Source of the DNA: Rhizobium oryzihabitans | GTDB taxonomy: Bacteria; Pseudomonadota; Alphaproteobacteria; Rhizobiales; Rhizobiaceae | Assembly (NCBI RefSeq): GCF_010669145.1 | Contig: NZ_CP048635.1 | Coordinates: forward strand, 186,001-250,000 | DNA: 64,000 bases | Direction: 5' to 3' | Shown here: one piece after another, positions 57,716 to 64,000 of the stretch | Layout of the letters: each line of letters starts with the position of its first letter | How positions within the stretch are numbered: the stretch's first letter is position 1 | The notes under the pieces: model-generated | The model's input: the letters and a program-made list of their open reading frames with translations, nothing else | The model's database searches: none | Told to the model about the DNA's origin: nothing | Position numbers and translations under genes: made by a program

Positions 57716-58915
57716 ATGAAGACCGCAGACCCAGAATTGATGCGCGCGATCAACAGGCTGAGCGTGCTTGACAGCATCCGCCGCCACGGGCCGATATCCC
57801 GGGTGGAAATCAGCGAAAGAACGCAGCTTTCAACCACCACCGTTTCGGCGATCACCGCATCGCTGCTGGATGACGGGCTGATCTTGACCCGTCACCTCGG
57901 AGATATCCGCACCGAGGGAGCGCGCGGCAGGCCACGGGTGATGCTGGAGCTGAACCCGGATGCCGCCCGCGTCGTAGGCGCCAAGATCGCGGCAAGCCGC
58001 ATGGTCTTCGTCGTTACCGATTTCTGCGGCAACGTGCTTTCAACGCTTGCCCTGCCGATCCGTGTCGACCGTCAGCCCATCGGCGTCATCGCCGACCTGG
58101 TGGAGGACGGTGTGCGGCGCTGTGTGGTCGATGCCGGGCTGTCGCTGGAAGATGTGGACATGGTCTGCCTTGGCCTTCCCGGCGTCATCGAACATCGCAC
58201 CGGCAAGATCCGCAGCAGCCCCATCCTGCGGGAAGTGAACGTCAATTTCGCCGAGGAAATGACAGCACGGCTGAATTCGCCGACCATCATCGAAAGCGAC
58301 GCCCACGCCATCACGCTCGCCCATCACTGGTTCGGCCATGCCCGCGATCTGGAAGATATGGTGCTGATTTCGCTCGAACAGACGCTGGGGCTTGGCGTTC
58401 TGCACCAGAACCAGCTGTTTCGCGGTGCCGGCGGCCTCAGCCACAATCTCGGCGACCTCGTGATCGGCCTTGCCAGCGAGGGTACGGTGCGGCTGGCGAG
58501 CCAGGCGGGCGAAAATGCCATTCTCGGCTCTCGCCCCGTGGACGGGCGTTTTGCCGAAGCGATCCGGCTCGGCCGTGGAATGCAGCATGCCCATGCACTG
58601 ATTGCGGCGGAAGACCACGAACTGATTGCGGCAGCCCTGCGCGCAGGCGCAGCACTCGGCCTGACACTTGCCAATATCGTCACGCTGTTTGCGCCGCCAC
58701 GGGTCATCATCACCGGCTCCAGCCTCGAACTCGGCGACCCCTTCATCGCCAGCATTCGCGACAGTTACAACGCCGCCGTGCCGCCTTCGCTGGCCGGCGT
58801 CGCGGAACTGGTTTTCGACGTTGCAAGCGATGAGCTCTGGGCGCAGGGGGCTGCGGCCGTCGCTCTCTACGAGCTTTACGAATCGCCATGGAACACCACG
58901 GGGCCAGCGGTCTAG
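57716..58915 (+). CDS. ROK family transcriptional repressor
   Basis: 399 residues. N-terminal winged helix-turn-helix (about residues 15-75: ISRVEISERTQLSTTTVSAITASLLDDGL, the recognition core being STTTVSA) and a C-terminal sugar-kinase-like ROK domain. The usual zinc site (C-x-C-G-x-x-G-C-x-E) is not present; the region reads GAGGLSHNLGDLVIG. Loss of the zinc cysteines is known in some ROK repressors. ATG 57716 has AGGA upstream. First gene of the plus-strand arm, so it probably represses both arms and releases on binding the sugar or an intermediate. Confidence 0.9.
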   Translation: MKTADPELMRAINRLSVLDSIRRHGPISRVEISERTQLSTTTVSAITASLLDDGLILTRHLGDIRTEGARGRPRVMLELNPDAARVVGAKIAASRMVFVVTDFCGNVLSTLALPIRVDRQPIGVIADLVEDGVRRCVVDAGLSLEDVDMVCLGLPGVIEHRTGKIRSSPILREVNVNFAEEMTARLNSPTIIESDAHAITLAHHWFGHARDLEDMVLISLEQTLGLGVLHQNQLFRGAGGLSHNLGDLVIGLASEGTVRLASQAGENAILGSRPVDGRFAEAIRLGRGMQHAHALIAAEDHELIAAALRAGAALGLTLANIVTLFAPPRVIITGSSLELGDPFIASIRDSYNAAVPPSLAGVAELVFDVASDELWAQGAAAVALYELYESPWNTTGPAV

Positions 58916-58969
58916 CCGGCAGGACTGGGCAGCAGGCTTAGACATTTCTGATTTACGGGAGGAAATCAC

Positions 58970-60070
58970 ATGAACAGGGTCGGTATCGGCATCATCGGCT
59001 GCGGCAACATCTCCAGCGCCTATCTCAAGGCCATGGCGTCGTTTCCCATTCTCGACATTCGCGGACTGGCGGATATGAACGCGGAGGCCGCGAAGGCACG
59101 GGCAGACGAATTCGGCCTTCAGGCAAAAAGCATCGACGAGTTGCTGTCCGATCCTTCCGTGGAAATCATCGTCAACCTGACGATCCCCAAGGCGCATGTG
59201 GAAGTGGGCCTACGCGCGCTTGAGGCGGGAAAACACGCCTATTCGGAAAAGCCGCTCGGCATCAATTTCTCAGAAGGCAAAAGGCTTGCGGATGCGGCCA
59301 AGGCAAAGGGCCTGCGCATCGGCTCTGCCCCGGATACGTTCCTCGGCGGCGGACACCAGACCGCACGCCGGCTGATCGATGAAGGTGTGCTCGGGCAGCC
59401 GATTGGCGGCACGGCCACCTTCATGTGCCCCGGCCATGAGCGCTGGCACCCCAACCCGGCCTTTTATTACGAGGTTGGCGGCGGGCCGATGCTGGATATG
59501 GGGCCTTATTACATCACCGATCTCGTCAACCTTTTCGGCCCGGTTGCCAAGGTGGCAGGTTTCGCCATCGCACCACGCAACGAGCGTCTCATCACCAGCG
59601 AGCCGAAAAACGGCGAAAAAATCCCCGTTCATGTTGCCACCCATGTCTCCGGTGTACTGGCGTTCCAGAATGGTGCCGTGGTGCAGGTGGGCATGAGCTT
59701 CGATGTGGCGGGCCACAAACATGTGCCGCTGGAACTCTACGGCACCGAAGGCACGTTGATCGTGCCAGATCCAAACCATTTTGGCGGCGAGGTGCAATTG
59801 CTGAAAAAGGGCGGCCAGTTCGAGCCGCAGGCACTGTCGTCGCCCTATGCGGACGGTAATTACCGCTCGATAGGCGTAGCGGATATGGCCCATGCGATCC
59901 GCGAAAATCGCCCGCACCGCGCCAATGGCGATCTTGCCCTGCATGTGCTGGAGGTCATGGAAGCCTTCCAGACGGCATCGGACAGCGGCACGACCGTTTC
60001 CATCACCACCGAGGCGGAGCGCCCTGCTCCTCTCGAAACTTCGCTGGTCGACGGCCAGCTCGGCAAATAA
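58970..60070 (+). CDS. Gfo/Idh/MocA family oxidoreductase (ThuB-like, operon arm 2)
   Basis: 366 residues. Rossmann site VGIGIIGCGNISSAYL (about residues 3-18), catalytic lysine in YSEKPLGINF (about residue 95) and MLDMGPYYITDLVNLFGP, where the common D-x-G-x-H is D-M-G-P-Y-Y, so the histidine is replaced by tyrosine as in some keto-sugar dehydrogenases. It starts 54 bases after the ROK gene and 17 bases before the ThuA-like gene; the ThuA/ThuB pairing is known from rhizobial trehalose and sucrose oxidation. Sequence is quite different from the arm 1 enzyme. Confidence 0.92.
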   Translation: MNRVGIGIIGCGNISSAYLKAMASFPILDIRGLADMNAEAAKARADEFGLQAKSIDELLSDPSVEIIVNLTIPKAHVEVGLRALEAGKHAYSEKPLGINFSEGKRLADAAKAKGLRIGSAPDTFLGGGHQTARRLIDEGVLGQPIGGTATFMCPGHERWHPNPAFYYEVGGGPMLDMGPYYITDLVNLFGPVAKVAGFAIAPRNERLITSEPKNGEKIPVHVATHVSGVLAFQNGAVVQVGMSFDVAGHKHVPLELYGTEGTLIVPDPNHFGGEVQLLKKGGQFEPQALSSPYADGNYRSIGVADMAHAIRENRPHRANGDLALHVLEVMEAFQTASDSGTTVSITTEAERPAPLETSLVDGQLGK

Positions 60071-60087
60071 TCCGGAGGAGAAAATAA

Positions 60088-60729
60088 ATGCGCGAAGCAC
60101 TCATCGTCTGGGGCGGCTGGAGCGGCCACGAGCCGCAGGAATGCGCCACCATCGTCAAGGACATGCTGGAGGAAGATGGTTTCAAGGTCTATGTGGAGCA
60201 CTCAACCGAGGCTTTCGCCGACCCTTCCGTGCATGATCTGAGCCTCGTGGTCCCCATCGTCACCATGTCGAAGATCGAGAAGGAAGAGATCAAGAACCTC
60301 ACTGCCGCCGTGGAAAACGGCGTCGGCATTGCCGGCTTTCACGGCGGTGCCGGCGACAGTTTCCGGGAATGCGTCGAATACCAGTTCATGATCGGTGGCC
60401 AATGGGTCGCCCATCCCGGTAATATCATCGACTATCACGTCAACATCACCCGCCCCGACGACCCGCTGATGGAGGGGATTTCCGATTTCCCCTATACCTC
60501 GGAGCAATATTACATGCATGTCGACCCTTCCAACGAGGTGCTGGCGACGACGAAATTCACCGGTGACCATGCCTGGTGGATCGACGGCGTGGTGATGCCG
60601 GTGGTCTGGAAACGCAAATACGGCAAGGGCCGGGTTTTCTATTCGGCGCTCGGCCATCAGGCCAAGGAATTTTCCGTGCCGCAGATGAAGACCATGTTCC
60701 GCCGCGGCGCCAACTGGGCGGCGCGGTGA
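60088..60729 (+). CDS. ThuA-like domain protein (trehalose-utilisation family)
   Basis: 213 residues with a class I glutamine amidotransferase-like fold of the ThuA family (PF06283 type). Conserved parts are ALIVWGGWSGHEPQEC, GVGIAGFHGGAGDSFREC, the FMIGGQWVAHPG segment and RVFYSALGHQAKEF. In Sinorhizobium, ThuA works with ThuB in forming 3-keto derivatives of disaccharides; the exact reaction of ThuA proteins is not settled. GGAGGAG lies 8 bases before ATG 60088. Last gene of the plus-strand arm, followed by a RIME-like repeat. Confidence 0.9.
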   Translation: MREALIVWGGWSGHEPQECATIVKDMLEEDGFKVYVEHSTEAFADPSVHDLSLVVPIVTMSKIEKEEIKNLTAAVENGVGIAGFHGGAGDSFRECVEYQFMIGGQWVAHPGNIIDYHVNITRPDDPLMEGISDFPYTSEQYYMHVDPSNEVLATTKFTGDHAWWIDGVVMPVVWKRKYGKGRVFYSALGHQAKEFSVPQMKTMFRRGANWAAR

Positions 60730-60761
60730 GGCTATAGGTCGAGACGGCCAAATACTCTCTC

Positions 60762-60874
60762 CGTCATGCCGGACTTGATCCGGCATCCAGCAGCCGCGCG
60801 TCTGCGCGGCGTCAGGAGTCTCTCGCGATCAAGGACTTGATCGCGCTGGACCCCGGATCAAGTCCGGGGTGACG
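60762..60874. repeat. RIME-like intergenic mosaic element, copy 2
   Basis: Same 113-bp length and ends as 4132-4244. It differs mainly in the middle stem, where both arms have changed together (GCCGCGCGTCTGCGCGGC here, against CACGGCGCGTCTGCGCCGTG in copy 1), which preserves base pairing. It also has a perfect CGCGATCAAG/CTTGATCGCG stem. Lies between two convergent genes. Confidence 0.85.
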
Positions 60875-60899
60875 AAGAATGGCTGTGTGCACCGTCCTC

Positions 60900-62258
60900 T
60901 CAACCCCGCACGATCTCTTCCGCAGCCATCGCGACACCCAGAACATGGTCGTCCGTGCCGTGCCGGCCGGAAAGCAGCAAGCCGACCGGCATGCCTGCCT
61001 CGCCTGTTCCACACGGAATGGAAACACCGCAGAGATCGAAAAAATTGCCGATCTGGGTGTTGCGCAGGGTCTTCGCATTCATGGCGAAAAAGGCATCGTC
61101 ATTATCAATCAGCGGCGCGACCTTTGCCGCAACATGCGGCAATGTCGGCGACACCAGTAGTTCGTCCTTGCCGATCATCCCGGAAAACGCCGCCGTCATG
61201 CTTTCACGCGCTTCCAGAATGCCGATGTAATCCGGCATGGAGATATTCGCGCCGAGCCTGGTTCTCGCCACCACGCGCGGATCCATGCGCGCAGCATCCG
61301 CGCCTTCCAGCCGCGCCTTGTGCAGGGCGAAAGCTTCCGCCGTCACCAGCGCGCCCTTTTCCTTGATGAGATCAAACAATTGCGAAAAGACCGGGAATGC
61401 CTGTCGCCGCACGGAGGCGCCGGCGCGGGCAAGCCGTTCCACCGCCTGCTCGAAAGCGACCGCCACACCCTCCTCGATGCCATCGAAGAACACCGTTTCG
61501 GGCACCACGAGCGACAGGCCGGACAGAGGCGCACGCGCGATATCGGCGGCCGATCTGCCACGCATGGCTGCATCCACCCAGATGGCGTCCTGCACGGTGC
61601 GGGTCAGCGGCCCGAGCGAATCCAGGCTTTTTGCCAGCGGATAAACGCCCCGCATCGAATAACGGCCGCGACTTGCCTTGTAACCCACCACGCCATTGAA
61701 CGCGGCCGGAATGCGCACCGATCCCCCGGTATCGGTCCCGATTGCCACCGGCACCAGACCGGCGGCCACAGCGACGCCCGCACCGGAGGACGAGCCGCCG
61801 GGCAAACGGTGACCGTCCATGGAGACAGGATTGCGCGGTGTGCGGTAATGCGGATTGATGCCAAGGCCGGAAAACGCGAACTCACTCATATTGGTACGGC
61901 CGATAGAAATCATTCCGGCCTCTTTCAGCGCCGTCACCACATCCGCGTCACGGGAGGCAGGCGCATCGTTCGACAGCACCGTCGATCCGGCCGTGGTCGC
62001 CATGCCTTCAAGATCGAAAAGATCCTTCCAGGCCACTGGAATACCGTCGAGCACGCCAAAGGAACGACCCTCGCGAATGCGTTTGGAGGCACTCTCGGCT
62101 TCCGCCATCGCCCGCGCTGCCGTCAGGCCGACAAAAATCGCCTGGTCGTCGTCTTTCCCAATCGCATCGAGCGTCTCTTCCGCCAGAGCACGCGGATCGA
62201 GATGCCCGCTCTGGATGAGAACGGAAAGCTGAGCGATGTTTTTGCCCCTGTGAGCCAT
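60900..62258 (-). CDS. amidase signature family hydrolase
   Basis: 452 residues. The Ser-cisSer-Lys triad of the amidase signature family is visible: K78 (VAWKDLF), the serines of GGSSSGAG (about 156-158) and the nucleophile S180 (GTDTGGSVRIPAAFNG). Such enzymes hydrolyse amides to acid and ammonia, or act as GatA in tRNA amidation; length and lack of gatB/gatC neighbours favour a catabolic amidase. It is convergent with the sugar cluster across a RIME-like repeat. Substrate unknown. Confidence 0.92.
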   Translation of the reverse strand: MAHRGKNIAQLSVLIQSGHLDPRALAEETLDAIGKDDDQAIFVGLTAARAMAEAESASKRIREGRSFGVLDGIPVAWKDLFDLEGMATTAGSTVLSNDAPASRDADVVTALKEAGMISIGRTNMSEFAFSGLGINPHYRTPRNPVSMDGHRLPGGSSSGAGVAVAAGLVPVAIGTDTGGSVRIPAAFNGVVGYKASRGRYSMRGVYPLAKSLDSLGPLTRTVQDAIWVDAAMRGRSAADIARAPLSGLSLVVPETVFFDGIEEGVAVAFEQAVERLARAGASVRRQAFPVFSQLFDLIKEKGALVTAEAFALHKARLEGADAARMDPRVVARTRLGANISMPDYIGILEARESMTAAFSGMIGKDELLVSPTLPHVAAKVAPLIDNDDAFFAMNAKTLRNTQIGNFFDLCGVSIPCGTGEAGMPVGLLLSGRHGTDDHVLGVAMAAEEIVRG

Positions 62259-62602
62259 GATGATATTCCCTGAAATCGGATAGTGCCCACAACATGCCGT
62301 TTATCGGCTGCTTGGCAAGGCAGGTCGGTGTCCATTCAGGCCGAGAAGTTGACTTGAGAAACGCGCAAAGGTTGTCATACTGACTTAGCGGTGTTGTTTC
62401 AGAGTCTCACCGTTAGCCACCGATTCCTTCAACCTCAGGTGCAGGAACGTCGCGCCTTATATAAGCGGCGACTATAAAAAGACGGATTAATTCTTAATCG
62501 CATCTAAACTTTGTTGAATTATTTAGCAGACACCATTGAAATGCATGTCCTATAAAATTCCATAAAACAATTATAACGCGACATCGCGGGGGAATATCGC
62601 GA
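62259..62602. other. divergent intergenic region, AT-rich
   Basis: About 344 bases between the amidase and GGDEF genes. The part 62460-62580 is AT-rich and contains TTAATTCTTAA (TTAA spaced by 3, not the 7 of a CtrA site). It should hold both promoters. The GGDEF gene ribosome site (GGGGGAA) is at about 62588-62594. I see no gene or RNA. Confidence 0.45.
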
Positions 62603-64000
62603 ATGGAAGAGACTGCCTATCGGGGGATAGATAGACAGACTGAAACCGGTGACACGCTTCGCTCAACGACGCAGGCGGCACCGGGCCGTTTTTCGCGGCG
62701 GCGTTCGCTCGCCAGCAAGATAACCCTGATATTTCTCGGCGGCGTGATCTTTTCCTACAGTATCGGGGCGCTTGTCGGCTGGTACATGTTCGTTGCCGCC
62801 GCCAGCGAGCAATGGCTCAACCAGGCCCGCGTCAATTCGCAGATCGCCAGCGCCACGCTGCGCAGCATCTATACCTATGTCAGCGTCACGGCCGACACGG
62901 ACGGACAGGTCAACGGCATATTGACCGACAAGCCGATCGGCGACGACGAATCCATTCTCGTCACCGGCTTCAATCCCAGCGACGTTCTCGCCCTCATCGG
63001 CGCGCAAACCAAAAATGCCGTCTGGCTTTTCCGTTACGACGAAGCCGATGCCGGCTTCAGGCAGATCGCCGCAGCCTTTGACAACGCCACTGACGACGAC
63101 GAAAAACCGCTCGCCACCGATCCCATCTTCTCAAAAGATGCCGTGGCCGCCCGTTTCGCCACCGGCTTTGCAACCATCGGCGAGTCGAACCACTACATCG
63201 GCCTGCTGCCGATCATCAGCACCGAAACGAAAAAACCGATCGGCGCGGTCGCCGTCAGCATCGGCGGTTCGGACGAACTCTACGGCGCGCAGAGGAAGCT
63301 GATCTACAATTCGCTGATCGCGCTGATCGTGGTTCTGACCGTGACCGGCGTTCTCGTAACGGTGATTGCGCGGCACTTTCTGAAACCGGTTCCGGCGCTG
63401 GTGCAGGCGACGCTAAGGATCGCCCGCGAGGAAACGGATGTCGTCACGCCGTTTCAGAAGCGGCGGGACGAGATCGGCGACATGGCCACGGCCATCGAAA
63501 CGCTGCGTGAGGCGGTCCTGGAACGCGGACGCCTGCGGCAGATACGCGACATGGCGCAGCAGCTCGAACATATGGCCCATCATGACGCGCTGACCGGACT
63601 TCCCAACCGCGTGCTGCTGATGAAGACGCTGGAAAATCGCCTCGAACATCTTTCCGCTTCCGGCCAGCCGTTCAACGTCATGCTGCTCGATCTCGACCGC
63701 TTCAAGGCTGTGAACGACACGCTGGGACATGCGGCGGGCGACGCGTTGCTGGTGGCCGTTGCCTCGCGGATTTCCTCCGTGCTTGGCGAAAACGACATGG
63801 TGAGCAGGCTCGGCGGTGATGAATTTGCGATCATACAGTCGGTGACCGACGATTGTCGGGCGGATGCGGGCGCTTTGGCGAAACGGGTCGTGCATGCGGT
63901 CTCGCGCAGCTTCAACCTCGAAGGCAGCGACATCAGCGTCGATACCAGCATCGGCATCGCCTGCGCGCCCGATCACGGCACCTCCGGCACCCAGCTTCTG
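62603..64000 (+). CDS. membrane-bound GGDEF protein, partial (C-terminus beyond right edge)
   Basis: 466 codons are visible. A basic N-terminus is followed by a first membrane helix (ITLIFLGGVIFSYSIGALVGWYMF, about residues 37-60), a periplasmic sensor of about 170 residues, a second helix (LIYNSLIALIVVLTVTGVLVTVIA, about 234-257), a HAMP-like segment with TPFQKRRDEIGDMATAIETL, and a GGDEF domain (MAHHDALTGLPNR, DLDRFKAVNDTLGHAAGD, SRLGGDEFAII). The frame is open at the window end, so an EAL domain may follow. GGGGGAA lies 8 bases before ATG 62603. Confidence 0.9.
   Translation, partial: MEETAYRGIDRQTETGDTLRSTTQAAPGRFSRRRSLASKITLIFLGGVIFSYSIGALVGWYMFVAAASEQWLNQARVNSQIASATLRSIYTYVSVTADTDGQVNGILTDKPIGDDESILVTGFNPSDVLALIGAQTKNAVWLFRYDEADAGFRQIAAAFDNATDDDEKPLATDPIFSKDAVAARFATGFATIGESNHYIGLLPIISTETKKPIGAVAVSIGGSDELYGAQRKLIYNSLIALIVVLTVTGVLVTVIARHFLKPVPALVQATLRIAREETDVVTPFQKRRDEIGDMATAIETLREAVLERGRLRQIRDMAQQLEHMAHHDALTGLPNRVLLMKTLENRLEHLSASGQPFNVMLLDLDRFKAVNDTLGHAAGDALLVAVASRISSVLGENDMVSRLGGDEFAIIQSVTDDCRADAGALAKRVVHAVSRSFNLEGSDISVDTSIGIACAPDHGTSGTQLL

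Noticed and set aside
62480..62500. TTAATTCTTAA as a CtrA site
   Set aside because: Spacing between the TTAA halves is 3 and not 7.

Overview
The window looks like part of a replicon of an Agrobacterium/Rhizobium-type alphaproteobacterium. The evidence is high GC coding sequence with GC-rich third positions, GTTC-N7-GTTC LexA and TTAA-N7-TTAA CtrA boxes, Rhizobium-type intergenic mosaic palindromes, an imuA-imuB-dnaE2 cassette, an acid-sugar dehydratase next to a furanose transporter, and very many sugar and peptide ABC importers. I assign no species. The many uptake genes and a paralogous ftsK would fit a secondary chromosome or chromid, but that is inference.

Layout. 1-385: partial gene of unusual composition, running off the left edge. 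786-4111: GNAT acetyltransferase, PLP ornithine/lysine decarboxylase with a long leader (speF-motif candidate), and a divergent LysR regulator. 4345-8015: ribose-class (CUT2) sugar importer read on the minus strand with a 19-codon upstream ORF. 8139-13268: AcrAB-type RND efflux operon with its TetR regulator and a 24-bp operator that closely resembles the E. coli AcrR site. 13505-19677: two cyclic-di-GMP enzymes around an ureidoglycine aminohydrolase and a methyltransferase. 19714-23601: two frameshifted genes (Ldh2-type dehydrogenase, soluble FtsK paralogue). 23978-30121: five-gene peptide-type ABC importer with a class V aminotransferase. 30286-31717: small proteins, an AraC-type regulator and a VOC protein. 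31836-39669: sugar-acid (xylonate-type) dehydratase divergent from the ytfQ-ytfR-ytfT-yjfF furanose importer and a GntR regulator. 39786-42843: MFS exporter with divergent AraC regulator, then a methyltransferase. 42858-48379: SOS-controlled imuA-imuB-dnaE2 mutagenesis cassette. 48557-50555: DUF1304 membrane protein, MOFRL glycerate kinase, small cysteine-rich exported protein. 50820-60729: a nine-gene divergent sugar catabolic cluster. 60900-62258: amidase. 62603-64000: membrane GGDEF protein cut by the right edge.

The most interesting unit is the 50.8-60.7 kb cluster: a CUT1 importer, an IolE-like TIM-barrel isomerase, two different Gfo/Idh/MocA oxidoreductases, a ThuA-like protein and a ROK repressor, arranged around one divergent control region with a 20-bp imperfect palindrome. 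It has the parts expected for uptake of a glycoside followed by oxidation to a keto-sugar and further conversion; the substrate is unknown.

A caution on data quality: three genes (Ldh2-type dehydrogenase, FtsK paralogue, yjfF) are each broken by what looks like loss of one base in a short G/C run. Three identical-type lesions in under 20 kb suggest sequencing or assembly error as much as real gene decay.
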